Shown: positions 36,874-49,526, counted from the first letter of the stretch. The stretch: 64,000 nucleotides of DNA from Salegentibacter sp. (GCA_017795085.1 CP051246.1:2420514-2484513), one strand, 5' to 3'. The notes: a model not told the origin generated them from the letters alone. Program-made: numbers and translations.

Positions 36874-38412
36874 ATGAATCTAAACTATCTAAAAATTTTA
36901 CCGATAATATTTCTAATATTATCCTGTAATGAAAAGAATCAGGAAAATGAAAATTCCGAAGAAGAAAGCCGAGATAATGAAATTATACTAAATGTTAAGC
37001 CTGATGAAACCTATCAAACCATCGATAATTTTGGTGCTTCCGATGCCTGGTCTATTCAATTTGTAGGCAAATGGCCGGATACTAAAAAAAATAAAATTGC
37101 CGATTTACTTTTTAGTAGTGAGAAAGATGAAGAGGGTAATCCGAAGGGAATCGGGTTATCACTATGGCGCTTTAATCTCGGAGCCGGTAGCGCAGGACAG
37201 GGAGAGAATAGTGATATTAGTGATGAATGGCGCAGGGCCGAAAGTTTTTTGCAAGCAGATGGCAGCTATAATTGGGAAAAACAAGAAGGCCAGGTATGGT
37301 TCGCACAGGCAGCAAAAGAGCGGGGTGTTGAAAATTTATTGGTGTTTTCCAATAGTCCTCCGGTTCATATAACTAGAAATGGAAAAGCTTACGCCAATAA
37401 TGCTATTTCCAATTTAGCTAAAGAGAATTATAATGAATTTGCTGATTTCCTAACCCAAACTATCATGGGCCTTCAGGAAAAAGGCTTAAATGTTGATTAC
37501 GTAAGCCCGGTAAACGAACCACAATGGGACTGGTCGGATGGCGGCCAGGAAGGAACTCCTTTCAATAACAATGAGATTTATGGCATTGCTAAAGCATTAG
37601 ACCAAAAAGTAAGCGATAAAAATTTATCGGTAAAAATAGATATCCCGGAAACAGCACAAATCGATTACTTGTATAACGAGGGTGACAAACCAGAACGCGG
37701 AAATCAAATAGAAGCTTTTTTTGATGAAAATTCAGAAAGTTATGTTGGAGATCTTAGCAATGTAAGTAAAACAATTTCAGGCCATAGTTACTTTACTACT
37801 TATCCCTATTCTGAAGCTAAAAAAAGCAGACAGGATTTAAATAATAAGCTGGAAAATTATCCTGAAATAAAATACTGGATGTCTGAATACTGCATTTTAG
37901 AAGATAATGAAGAAATAAAAGGAAACGGAAGGGATTTGAGCATGGACCCTGCCATGTATATGGCAGATATAATTCATTTAGATCTAACCGAAGCCCAGGC
38001 TTCCTCCTGGCAATGGTGGTTGGGGGTTTCACCCTATGATTACAAAGACGGGTTGATATATATTGACAAACAAAAAAACGACGGGAATTTCTATGAAAGT
38101 AAATTACTTTGGGCGCTTGGAAATTACAGCCATTTTATAAGGCCCGGGTTTAACAGAATTAAAACTGAATTGAATACTTCAGAGGACCAATTACTTCATT
38201 CAGCCTATTCCAATCCAGAAAATGATGAAATTATAGTCGTATTAACCAACAGAAGCAATAGTAAGATTACGCTTAACCTTACTAAAGAAAATCAAAATAT
38301 TGGAGCGGCTAAAGCTTATATCACATCTTCAGATAAGGATTTAGAAACCCACCCTGTAGAAGACGAAATACAACTTCCGCCAAGATCCATAGTTACACTT
38401 GTCACCCAATAA
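36874..38412 (+). CDS. GH30 lipoprotein, probable endo-beta-1,6-galactanase
   Basis: A 512-residue lipoprotein (lipobox LILSC, Cys 18) with a GH30 (beta/alpha)8 barrel and side beta-structure. The acid/base is E215 in SPVNEPQWDW and the nucleophile E338 in WMSEYCILE. The opening NFGASDAWSIQFVGKWPD and the wide-open start of the barrel are like GH30 endo-beta-1,6-galactanases from other bacteria and fungi. It would cut the beta-1,6-galactan side chains of arabinogalactan protein. ATG 36874 gives the best signal peptide; a TTG lies three codons upstream. GH2 follows after 9 bp. Confidence 0.85.
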   Translation: MNLNYLKILPIIFLILSCNEKNQENENSEEESRDNEIILNVKPDETYQTIDNFGASDAWSIQFVGKWPDTKKNKIADLLFSSEKDEEGNPKGIGLSLWRFNLGAGSAGQGENSDISDEWRRAESFLQADGSYNWEKQEGQVWFAQAAKERGVENLLVFSNSPPVHITRNGKAYANNAISNLAKENYNEFADFLTQTIMGLQEKGLNVDYVSPVNEPQWDWSDGGQEGTPFNNNEIYGIAKALDQKVSDKNLSVKIDIPETAQIDYLYNEGDKPERGNQIEAFFDENSESYVGDLSNVSKTISGHSYFTTYPYSEAKKSRQDLNNKLENYPEIKYWMSEYCILEDNEEIKGNGRDLSMDPAMYMADIIHLDLTEAQASSWQWWLGVSPYDYKDGLIYIDKQKNDGNFYESKLLWALGNYSHFIRPGFNRIKTELNTSEDQLLHSAYSNPENDEIIVVLTNRSNSKITLNLTKENQNIGAAKAYITSSDKDLETHPVEDEIQLPPRSIVTLVTQ

Positions 38413-38421
38413 TCACTGGTT

Positions 38422-40833
38422 ATGAAAACGCAATCCATTCAATATTTTTTAATCCCGATCTTTCTTCTATTATTGTCTCCCATAGTACGAGCCCAGGAAA
38501 GCAGTAAATCTTTATTTAATGATAATTGGCAATTTATTAAGGGCGATCACAGTTTCAATGATATAACTGATTCTAATATAACCTGGAACCAAGTTAATGT
38601 CCCTCACGACTGGAGCATCAACGAAGAGTTCAACCCAGACCTCGCCAGCGGCACAGGGTTTCTTCCCGGTGGTATAGGCTGGTATAAAAAAGAATTTGAA
38701 CTTGAAAATTTTTCTAAAGAGAAAAAATATGCTATCTATTTTGATGGTATTTATAAAAATAGTGAGGTATGGATAAATGGAGAATATTTAGGAAAACACC
38801 CCAATGGTTTTATCCCATTTCAATATGACCTTACCCCCTATCTAAAAGAAAATAACAATATAATTCTTGTAAAGGCTAATCACTCTGATTTTGCAGATTC
38901 CAGATACTATACCGGTTCAGGAATTTACAGAAATGTTTACCTTAAAGAACAAAATAAAATTCATTTTTCTCAATGGGGTGTCTTTTTCTCGACTCCTGAA
39001 ATTTCCCAAAATAAAGCCATAGGTAAGGTAGAGATAGAGCTGGAAAATCATAGCGAAGATGATGCAAAACTTAGCATAGAAGCAGTACTTCGTAATGAAA
39101 AGGACAGTATAATAAATCAAACCAGATCTGCCCTGGTAGCCCGACCGCAAAGAGAAAATTATTTAGATTTAGCATTAGAAATTGATAATCCTAATTTATG
39201 GTCACCCGAAACTCCAAATTTATATCATTTAGAGGTTTCAATTAAAGAAGGCGATAAAACCCTTGAAACCTGGACCGAAAATGTGGGAATAAGAAGCTTT
39301 GAATTTACTGCTAATGAGGGATTTTTCCTTAACGGAAAAAATACTTTAATAAAAGGAGTTTGTATTCATCACGATGCCGGAGCTTTAGGTGCTGCAGTTC
39401 CTGAAGCAGTTTGGCGAAAAAGATTAGAAACTCTTAAAGAGCTGGGAGCCAACGCTATAAGAATGAGTCATTATCCGCATCAGGATTACCTATATGATTT
39501 GGCTGATGAACTTGGCTTCCTGGTACAGGATGAAGCTTTTGATGAATGGGAATACCATAAGAACAAATGGATTGAAGGCTGGAATGTAGGCACTCCAGGC
39601 AACGAAGGACTATATAATGATTTTCAAAAATGGGCCGTCAAGGATCTTCAAGCTATGGTAAGAAGGAGTAGAAATCATCCTTCAATATTCATGTGGAGTA
39701 TAGGTAATGAGATTGATTATCCTAATGACCCTTATAGCCATCCTGTTTTAGACGAAGGTAGAAACCCTCAAATCTATGGAAAAGGTTACCAGGAAGACAA
39801 TCCCCCGGTATCCCATCTCGCTAAACTCTCAAACGAATTGGTTCACGCGGTTAAAATGTATGATAAAACCCGACCTGTTACCGCTGCTTTGGCCGGGGTT
39901 ACAATGTCTAACGAAACAAATTATCCTTCAAATTTAGATATAGTAGGATATAATTATCAAGAATACCGGTATAAAGAAGATCACGAGAAATATCCAGAGC
40001 GCGTAATATATGGTAGCGAAAATGGGGATGCTTTAAATGCCTGGCTGGCAGTTAAAGAAAATGACTATATCTCTTCCCAGTTTCTATGGACTGCCTTCGA
40101 TTTCATTGGAGAAGCCCGGGAATGGCCTTCTCGTAGTAGTGGTGCTGGTATTATTGATTTAGCTGGAAAACCAAAACCCGATTTTTATTTTAGGAAAAGC
40201 TTATGGAATAATGAGCCTATGGCTTACATTGGAGTCACAGATTCAGAAAAAAATGTTCATAGAAGAACTAATATTGAAGAATCCTGGACGGGAGATGATG
40301 GCGAAACAAAGTGGGTTACCGCCTATGCCAATACAGATGAAGTGGAACTATTCTTAAATGGTGAGTCATTAGGAAAAAAAGAGGTCGCTTATAAAAATGA
40401 CAAAATGATTGCCTGGGAAATTCCTTTCGAAAAGGGTGAACTTTTAATAAAAGCTTACAACAAAAACGAAAAAGTTGCTGAACACCAACTGACAACACCG
40501 GGTTCAGTTGCTGAATTACATATTGAAAAATCAAAAAAAGCAGTATATAAAGAAGGAGATAAAGAAATCATTCATGTAGATATCCTTCTCACAGACGATA
40601 CCGGAAATAGAATTGTTAATGATGATCGAGAGGTAAGTATAACAATTGATGGACCAGCAGTCCTTCTGGGTTTAGAAAGTGGTGATCTTAGTAGTCATGA
40701 GAATTATCAGGCTAAAAAGAGAAAAACTTACAAAGGACAACTTAGGGGGTATATACAAACTAGCGGGGAAAAGGGAGATATTAAAATTAGTATTAATTCA
40801 CCAGGACTTTCTGAAAAAGTTGTTACTTACTAA
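38422..40833 (+). CDS. GH2 enzyme with DUF4982 domain, probable beta-galactosidase
   Basis: An 803-residue secreted enzyme (signal peptide ending near VRAQ). Order: sugar-binding jelly roll (about 28-180), Ig-like domain (185-295), TIM barrel (about 296-600), DUF4982 (about 620-690) and a terminal Big-type domain (700-803). The acid/base is E430 in MWSIGNEIDYP and the nucleophile is E533 in YGSENGDA. This architecture is widespread among Bacteroidota exo-beta-galactosidases. Beta-glucuronidase is the alternative within GH2. It would trim galactose from the oligosaccharides released by GH30. Confidence 0.87.
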   Translation: MKTQSIQYFLIPIFLLLLSPIVRAQESSKSLFNDNWQFIKGDHSFNDITDSNITWNQVNVPHDWSINEEFNPDLASGTGFLPGGIGWYKKEFELENFSKEKKYAIYFDGIYKNSEVWINGEYLGKHPNGFIPFQYDLTPYLKENNNIILVKANHSDFADSRYYTGSGIYRNVYLKEQNKIHFSQWGVFFSTPEISQNKAIGKVEIELENHSEDDAKLSIEAVLRNEKDSIINQTRSALVARPQRENYLDLALEIDNPNLWSPETPNLYHLEVSIKEGDKTLETWTENVGIRSFEFTANEGFFLNGKNTLIKGVCIHHDAGALGAAVPEAVWRKRLETLKELGANAIRMSHYPHQDYLYDLADELGFLVQDEAFDEWEYHKNKWIEGWNVGTPGNEGLYNDFQKWAVKDLQAMVRRSRNHPSIFMWSIGNEIDYPNDPYSHPVLDEGRNPQIYGKGYQEDNPPVSHLAKLSNELVHAVKMYDKTRPVTAALAGVTMSNETNYPSNLDIVGYNYQEYRYKEDHEKYPERVIYGSENGDALNAWLAVKENDYISSQFLWTAFDFIGEAREWPSRSSGAGIIDLAGKPKPDFYFRKSLWNNEPMAYIGVTDSEKNVHRRTNIEESWTGDDGETKWVTAYANTDEVELFLNGESLGKKEVAYKNDKMIAWEIPFEKGELLIKAYNKNEKVAEHQLTTPGSVAELHIEKSKKAVYKEGDKEIIHVDILLTDDTGNRIVNDDREVSITIDGPAVLLGLESGDLSSHENYQAKKRKTYKGQLRGYIQTSGEKGDIKISINSPGLSEKVVTY

Positions 40834-41020
40834 AAATAAAGAGTTATTTCCGAAGATAAGAGATTAAAGAATGATGCCATAGAAGGCATGCTGATTTTAG
40901 GACTCTCTTTTAACCCTATATTTTATTAGCCACCACTTAGGGAAATACAATTAAACAAGGATGCTGAACTGTTACAAAATCCAGGGTATTAGCATTAGCT
41001 CTTAACATAATTATTTTATA

Positions 41021-41033
41021 TGTACAGTGTACA
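41021..41033. promoter_or_regulatory. candidate operator upstream of the BNR_4 gene
   Basis: TGTACAGTGTACA: two TGTACA units around a single central base give a 13-bp site with full two-fold symmetry apart from the centre, 56 bp before the start at 41090. It lies in the only long gap (256 bp) inside this gene run, so a second transcript may begin here. A near-promoter motif (TAACTTTA) follows at 41053. Confidence 0.35.
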
Positions 41034-41089
41034 CTTGTTGATATTTATTTTTTAACTTTACTATTATACTTATGCATATTAATACTTAA

Positions 41090-42412
41090 ATGAATTTTAA
41101 AATCTCTCTAAAAAATTTATATCTGGGGTTAGTTTTTCTTAGTCTGTTAATTTCCTGCAGTACACTTAAGACTAACGAAATTGCAGTTGATAAAGGTTGG
41201 GCCAACAATTCTATTAATACAGTAATTTTTAGGGAAAAAGCTCTAACAACCCATAAAGATTATCAGTTTACTGCATTTTATGATGATAAAGGATTCATGG
41301 TTTTAGCAAGACGTAACTTAAACAGTTCTTCCTGGGAAATCCACAAGACACCTTATAAAGGAAATACAAAAGACGCCCATAATGCTATAAGTATTGCTAT
41401 TGATGGAAAAGGCTATTTACACGTTAGCTGGGACCATCACGATAACGAACTTCGCTATGCAAAAAGTAAAACCCCTCTAGGCATAGAACTTTCACAGAAA
41501 ATGCCTATGACCAACAAGCTGGAAGATAAAGTATCCTATCCTCAGTTTTACAATCTTAAAAATGAGAACTTATTATTTCTTTACCGTTCCGGTCACTCGG
41601 GCAGCGGGAGTTTGATTGCAAACTCTTACCATACCAAAACAAAAAATTGGAACAGATTACAGGAGAACCTAATTGACGGGGAAGAAGAACGAAACGCTTA
41701 TTGGCAAACTACGGTAGATGCAAAAGGAACAATCCATATTTCCTGGGTTTGGCGGGAAAGTTGGGATGTAGCAACCAACCATGATATCGCCTATGCCCGT
41801 TCTAAAGATGGAGGTAAAACCTGGGAAAAATCTACAGGGGAAAAATATAAATTACCTATTACTGAAGTTACTGCGGAATATGCCTGGAAAATTCCGCAAA
41901 ATAGCAGCCTTATTAATCAAACTTCTATCACTACTGACTCCGAAGGTAATCCTTATATCGCTAGTTATTGGAATGAGAAAAATATAGATGCTACACAATT
42001 TAAGGTAGTTTATCTTGAAAATGGAAAATGGAAAAAGGCGAGTACTTATTTTAGAAAAAATTCTTTTCAGCTTGGCGGTGGCGGCACCAAAAGTATCCCA
42101 ATATCCCGACCGGAAATATTTATTCAGGAAAATAAGAATGCTAAAAAAATCAATTTACTCTTTAGAGACACAGAAAGGGGGAACAAGGTTTCTCTTGCCA
42201 ATAAAACCCTTTCTTCTAATGAGAAGTGGGTAGTAACAGACCTAACAAATTATTCTGTGGGACAATGGGAACCCAATTTTGATAAAGAATTATTTCAAAA
42301 GCAAGGAGACATACATATATTCCTTCAAAAAGTAACTCAGGTTGATGGAGAAGGAATGGCCGAAGAAGCAGCAACTCCCGTTAAAATACTGGAAATTGAA
42401 AAATTACCCTAA
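41090..42412 (+). CDS. BNR_4 beta-propeller lipoprotein, candidate polysaccharide lyase or GH145-like enzyme
   Basis: A 440-residue lipoprotein (lipobox LISC, Cys 23) made of seven-bladed-propeller BNR_4 repeats. Two conserved histidine clusters stand out: DAHN (H97) and YLHVSWDHHDN (H111, H116, H117), about 20 residues apart, as in the paired active-site histidines of beta-propeller lyases PL24/PL25. GH145, a rhamnosidase on Rha-GlcA caps of arabinogalactan, shares this fold. Together with GH105 and KduI/KduD in the locus, a lyase acting on rhamnosyl-glucuronate caps, giving unsaturated glucuronate, is a good hypothesis. Fold assignment is firm; activity is inference. Confidence 0.75.
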   Translation: MNFKISLKNLYLGLVFLSLLISCSTLKTNEIAVDKGWANNSINTVIFREKALTTHKDYQFTAFYDDKGFMVLARRNLNSSSWEIHKTPYKGNTKDAHNAISIAIDGKGYLHVSWDHHDNELRYAKSKTPLGIELSQKMPMTNKLEDKVSYPQFYNLKNENLLFLYRSGHSGSGSLIANSYHTKTKNWNRLQENLIDGEEERNAYWQTTVDAKGTIHISWVWRESWDVATNHDIAYARSKDGGKTWEKSTGEKYKLPITEVTAEYAWKIPQNSSLINQTSITTDSEGNPYIASYWNEKNIDATQFKVVYLENGKWKKASTYFRKNSFQLGGGGTKSIPISRPEIFIQENKNAKKINLLFRDTERGNKVSLANKTLSSNEKWVVTDLTNYSVGQWEPNFDKELFQKQGDIHIFLQKVTQVDGEGMAEEAATPVKILEIEKLP

Positions 42413-42419
42413 TACCTAG

Positions 42420-45542
<3,123 letters not shown>

Positions 45543-45553
45543 AATAATTCTAT

Positions 45554-45592
45554 AACCGGGGTCCATGTATGCAAATGGATTCCGGTTTTTTT
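45554..45592 (+). terminator. rho-independent terminator after the LacZ-type gene
   Basis: A 13-bp stem (45554-45566 with 45575-45587, two G-T pairs) and an 8-nt loop are followed by a run of seven T. It divides the plus-strand genes into two transcripts. Confidence 0.78.
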
Positions 45593-45699
45593 AATTCTGG
45601 AAATATATAAAGTTTATCTTATTACAAAAAGCAGGAAGTAAATTCGAAAGAATATCAAAACTCAACCTAAATAAACAGATCTAGACTAAAGGCTTATAA

Positions 45700-46566
45700 A
45701 TGAAAAAATTGAGAATAAATACTAAAGCTGGAATTCTTTTATTACTACAATTATTTGTAGTTGCTGTGCTAAATGGCCAAAACTCCCCTACTCCTCCTGA
45801 AGGCTATAAATTAATTTGGGCGGAAGAATTTAACAAAAATGATAAACCCAACCCTGAATTTTGGTCATTTGAAAAAGGTTTTGTTCGCAATCACGAATTA
45901 CAATGGTATCAAGAAGATAATGCCTCTATTAAAAACGGGATTTTAAACATTGAAGGAAGAAGGGAAAAGCGCAAAAATCCTAATTTTAAAAAAGACAGTA
46001 AAAACTGGAAAGAAAACCGGGAGTTTGTAACATATACCTCCTCCAGTATTAACACCCGGAACAAGTTTGAATTTCAATACGGAATTGTAGAAGTAAAAGC
46101 TAAAATTGATACCGCAAAAGGAATGTGGCCTGCCATCTGGACACTCGGGGTTTCTAAAGGCTGGCCAGCTAATGGGGAGATCGATATTATGGAATATTAC
46201 CGCGTCAACAATAAACCACATATTCTTGCTAATGCTGCCTGGGCCCACAAAAACAAACGAGCAGCCTGGGACGAAGCTAAAGTCCCTTTTTCAAAGTTTT
46301 TAAAAAAAGATTCACAATGGACGGAAAAATATCATATCTGGAAAATGGATTGGAATAAAGAGCGAATTAAACTATTTTTAGATGATGAATTGTTAAATGA
46401 AATTGATCTCTCAAAAACAATGAATCCCGGTGGTTTTAACCCGTTTCATCAGCCACATTACATTTTGCTTAATCTGGCTTTAGGATCAAACGGTGGTAAT
46501 CCTGAGCAAACAGAATTTCCCCGAACTTATAAAATAGATTATGTTCGTGTATATCAACAAAAATAA
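45700..46566 (+). CDS. GH16 endo-glycanase, probable endo-beta-1,3-galactanase
   Basis: A 288-residue secreted beta-jelly-roll enzyme with signal peptide ending at VLNGQ. The catalytic motif is GEIDIMEYY, giving nucleophile E160, assisting D162 and acid/base E165. WPAIWTLG precedes it, as in the GH16 laminarinase group (GH16_3), which also contains endo-beta-1,3-galactanases. In this locus, backbone cleavage of arabinogalactan fits better than laminarin, but sequence alone cannot decide between them. Starts a second transcript with the DUF1080 gene 6 bp downstream. Confidence 0.88.
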   Translation: MKKLRINTKAGILLLLQLFVVAVLNGQNSPTPPEGYKLIWAEEFNKNDKPNPEFWSFEKGFVRNHELQWYQEDNASIKNGILNIEGRREKRKNPNFKKDSKNWKENREFVTYTSSSINTRNKFEFQYGIVEVKAKIDTAKGMWPAIWTLGVSKGWPANGEIDIMEYYRVNNKPHILANAAWAHKNKRAAWDEAKVPFSKFLKKDSQWTEKYHIWKMDWNKERIKLFLDDELLNEIDLSKTMNPGGFNPFHQPHYILLNLALGSNGGNPEQTEFPRTYKIDYVRVYQQK

Positions 46567-46572
46567 AATTCA

Positions 46573-47385
46573 ATGAAGAATTACTCCTTTTTATTATTAA
46601 TAATTTTCAGCACCTCATTTTTGGCCTGTAAATCAGATTCCAAAAATGATAAGAAAGAAGAAAACAATGAACCGGAAAATGAATGGGTAGCGCTGTTTAA
46701 CGGGAAAACCCTTGATGAGTGGATTCCAAAATTTCATCATCATGAAGTTGGAGAAAATTATGCCAATACTTTCAGGGTTAAAGATGGTATAATTCAGGTA
46801 AACTATGAAGATTATACAAGCTTTGATGAGCGATACGGGCATTTATTTTATAAAGAACCCTTTTCCTCCTATCACCTTAAATTTGAATATCGGTTTACTG
46901 GAGAATGGATGGAAGACGCCCCGGAATACACCTACCGAAACAGCGGAGTGATGTTTCATTCCCAGGCCCCGGAAACGATTTTAAAAGAACAGGACTGGCC
47001 AATTTCAGTTGAATACCAAATGCTGGCCGATGCCGAAGATGGCAATCCCAGGCCTACCGGAAATATGTGTTCGCCTGGTACTGAAGTATTTTTTGAAGAT
47101 GAAATGGATCCACGACATTGTATAGAATCATCCTCTGAAACATATGCCTATGATGAATGGGTAAAAGCCGAATTAATTGTATATCGGGATTCCCTGGTAA
47201 TCCATAAGGTAAATGGAAAAAAAGTTTTAGAATACACCAAACCACAAATTGGTGGTGGCGTAGTAAATGGTTTTAATCCTGAAATCAAAAAGGACGGTCA
47301 ATTACTAACAGAAGGCTATATAGGTTTGCAAGCCGAAGGACAGGGAGTTGAATTTAAGGATATAAAAATCAAAAATCTGGAATAG
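46573..47385 (+). CDS. DUF1080 lipoprotein (3-keto-glycoside hydrolase/lyase family)
   Basis: A 270-residue lipoprotein (lipobox FLAC, Cys 19; then an acidic linker). The single DUF1080 domain starts with WVALFNGKTLDEWIPK and contains YRNSGVMFHSQAPE and the last strand VEFKDIKIKNLE, a concanavalin-like fold. Recent work assigns DUF1080 proteins to cleavage of 3-keto glycosides made by Gfo/Idh/MocA dehydrogenases. The next gene is just such a dehydrogenase and starts at the very next base, a strong functional hint. Confidence 0.88.
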   Translation: MKNYSFLLLIIFSTSFLACKSDSKNDKKEENNEPENEWVALFNGKTLDEWIPKFHHHEVGENYANTFRVKDGIIQVNYEDYTSFDERYGHLFYKEPFSSYHLKFEYRFTGEWMEDAPEYTYRNSGVMFHSQAPETILKEQDWPISVEYQMLADAEDGNPRPTGNMCSPGTEVFFEDEMDPRHCIESSSETYAYDEWVKAELIVYRDSLVIHKVNGKKVLEYTKPQIGGGVVNGFNPEIKKDGQLLTEGYIGLQAEGQGVEFKDIKIKNLE

Positions 47386-48363
47386 GTGGAAAAAGTAGTG
47401 TGGGGTATTATAGGGTGCGGAGATGTAGCCGAAGTAAAAAGTGGACCGGCTTTTCAGAAAATCGCCAATTCAGAACTGTTAGCCGTAATGCGCCGAAACG
47501 CCAACAAGGCAAAAGATTTTGCAGAAAGACATCAGGTTCCATTCTGGTACGATTCAGTAGAAAATCTCCTGGAAAATCCGGAAATCAATACTGTTTATAT
47601 TGCTACCCCTCCCTCTTCGCATCTGGAAATTACACTAAAGGCAATAGAAGCCGAAAAACATGTCTATTTAGAGAAACCAATGGCCTTATCTGCAGAAGAA
47701 GCAGAAACTATTCTAAAAGCTTTAGAAAAAAGTACAACCAAACTTACTGTAGCCCATTACCGAAGAAAATTACCAGCATTTCTCAAAGTTGGCGAACTCC
47801 TGGAAAGGCAGGTAATCGGACAAATTCGATTTGCCGAAATAAAAATCCTACAGCCACCTAAGTCTTCTCTAATAGCAGATTCCGAAGACAACTGGAGAAT
47901 TAAACCAAGTATTTCAGGAGGTGGTTATTTTCATGATCTGGCTCCGCATCAATTAGATTTAATGATTTCCTTTTTCGGTGAGATAAATGATTTTCGGGGT
48001 TTTTCATCAAATCAACAAAACTTATATAAAGCTGATGATATCATTAATGGAATAATTTCTTTTAAGAGTGGAGTGCAATTTAGCGGCTTATGGTGCTTTA
48101 ATATTTCTGAAAAGGATAAAAAAGACCAGTGTATTATCTATGGCAGTAAAGGTTCTATAAGTTTTTCCTTTTTTGGTGATAAAGTTTCTATAAATTCTCA
48201 AACAGGAAAAGAAGTTTTGCATTTCGATACCATTCCACATATCCAACAACCAATGATCCAGGCTGCTGTTGAATACTTTTTAGGGAAGGCAAATAATCCT
48301 TGTTCAGCAGAAGATGGATTAAGCGTGATGAAGGTGATAGATCGATTTTGTAATAAATTTTAA
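47386..48363 (+). CDS. cytoplasmic Gfo/Idh/MocA dehydrogenase
   Basis: A 325-residue NAD(P)-dependent oxidoreductase without signal peptide. It has a Rossmann motif GIIGCGDVAEVKSGPA, the catalytic EKP motif in VYLEKPMAL, and GGGYFHDLAPHQLDLM in the C-terminal domain. It starts with GTG at the base after the DUF1080 stop codon; no better start is near. It may oxidise sugars at C3 or reduce 3-keto sugars released by DUF1080. Because DUF1080 is a lipoprotein and this enzyme is cytoplasmic, the pathway must include transport of an intermediate. Confidence 0.88.
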   Translation: MEKVVWGIIGCGDVAEVKSGPAFQKIANSELLAVMRRNANKAKDFAERHQVPFWYDSVENLLENPEINTVYIATPPSSHLEITLKAIEAEKHVYLEKPMALSAEEAETILKALEKSTTKLTVAHYRRKLPAFLKVGELLERQVIGQIRFAEIKILQPPKSSLIADSEDNWRIKPSISGGGYFHDLAPHQLDLMISFFGEINDFRGFSSNQQNLYKADDIINGIISFKSGVQFSGLWCFNISEKDKKDQCIIYGSKGSISFSFFGDKVSINSQTGKEVLHFDTIPHIQQPMIQAAVEYFLGKANNPCSAEDGLSVMKVIDRFCNKF

Positions 48364-48422
48364 TCACAAAATTATCTCCCTTGCTTTAACGTATTTCAAA
48401 AAACCCAAAAATTCAAATAGTT

Positions 48423-49427
48423 ATGAGTATAAAAACATCTTTATTTTCAATCAAACTGCTACTGCTGTGTTTAACTTTTGGTTTTGCTCAGGAGAACAAG
48501 TCAATTAAAACCACCCCCATAGATTCCATCCGTTTAAGCGATCCTTTTATTCTTGCTGATAAAAAAACCGCTACTTATTATATGACAGGTACCGGGGGAA
48601 AACTATGGAAAAGCAAAGATTTAAAAGATTGGACCGGGCCATTTGATGTGGTGGAACATGATCCTAATTCCTGGATGGGATCAAACCCAATGATTTGGGC
48701 CGCTGAAATACATAAGTATAACAATAAATACTATTTTTTCGCCACGTTTACCAACAGGGATGTAAAAATTGATACGGTACAGGGAAATGTAATTGAACGC
48801 AGAGCCAGTCATATTTTAGTAAGTGATAAGCCTGATGGGCCTTATGTTCCAATGGAAGATGATACTTATTTACCACCTGACAGGCCAACTCTCGATGGAA
48901 CTTTATGGGTTGACAAAAAAGGGACACCTTATATGGTTTATTGCGAAGAATGGTTACAAAACCTAAATGGCACCATGGAAAAAATAGAACTAAAACCCGA
49001 TTTAAGCGGTTCTTTGGGTAAAGGAGAAGTACTGTTTCGAGCAAGTGATTCTCCGTGGAGTAAAGAGTATGATGATAATGGAAAGGTAGTTCCCAACAAA
49101 GTAACCGATGGTCCCTGGCTTTTTCGTACCCAAACCGGAATACTCGGAATGCTCTGGACGAGCTGGGCACATAATGATTATGTACAGGGTGTTGCTTATT
49201 CTGAAAGTGGTAACATAGATGGTCCATGGATTCAGCAAGAAGACCTTGTTACTCCTCCAAATTTTGGACACGGCATGCTATTTAAAACTTTTGAAGGCGA
49301 ACTTCTCATGTCCCTCCATAGCCATCGTACCAATAAAAATGGCGACTTTATACGCATTCCAAATTTATTTGAAGTTGATGACTCGGGTGATAAAATTGTA
49401 GTTGGTGAGAAATATAAGTTTGATTGA
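48423..49427 (+). CDS. GH43 family glycosidase
   Basis: A 334-residue secreted five-bladed beta-propeller enzyme (signal peptide ending FGFAQ). The catalytic base is D40 in RLSDPFILAD; IWAAEIHKYNNKYYFFAT and later LDGTLWVDKKGTPYMVYCEEW match the blade pattern that holds the pKa-modulating Asp and acid Glu. GH43 enzymes act on alpha-L-arabinofuranosides, beta-xylosides or beta-1,3-galactan; here arabinose or galactan is likely. Last gene of the plus-strand run, 59 bp after the dehydrogenase. Confidence 0.85.
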   Translation: MSIKTSLFSIKLLLLCLTFGFAQENKSIKTTPIDSIRLSDPFILADKKTATYYMTGTGGKLWKSKDLKDWTGPFDVVEHDPNSWMGSNPMIWAAEIHKYNNKYYFFATFTNRDVKIDTVQGNVIERRASHILVSDKPDGPYVPMEDDTYLPPDRPTLDGTLWVDKKGTPYMVYCEEWLQNLNGTMEKIELKPDLSGSLGKGEVLFRASDSPWSKEYDDNGKVVPNKVTDGPWLFRTQTGILGMLWTSWAHNDYVQGVAYSESGNIDGPWIQQEDLVTPPNFGHGMLFKTFEGELLMSLHSHRTNKNGDFIRIPNLFEVDDSGDKIVVGEKYKFD

Positions 49428-49526
49428 GTTTATGAGTTTAAAAGCCTCTTCAAACTAATCAATTAACTCAAATACTCTCCAAGAAATATTTTCAAGGCAA
49501 GCTTCGGAACATTTCAAATTATTGAT

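Noticed and set aside
47400..47861. Open frame of 153 codons on the plus strand inside the dehydrogenase gene
   Set aside because: It overlaps a well-supported Gfo/Idh/MocA gene in another frame, is very Arg/Ser/Lys-rich, and has no recognisable domain.
48748..49227. Open frame of 159 codons on the minus strand inside the GH43 gene
   Set aside because: Antisense shadow of a clear GH43 gene, with His/Leu-rich composition and no start signals.
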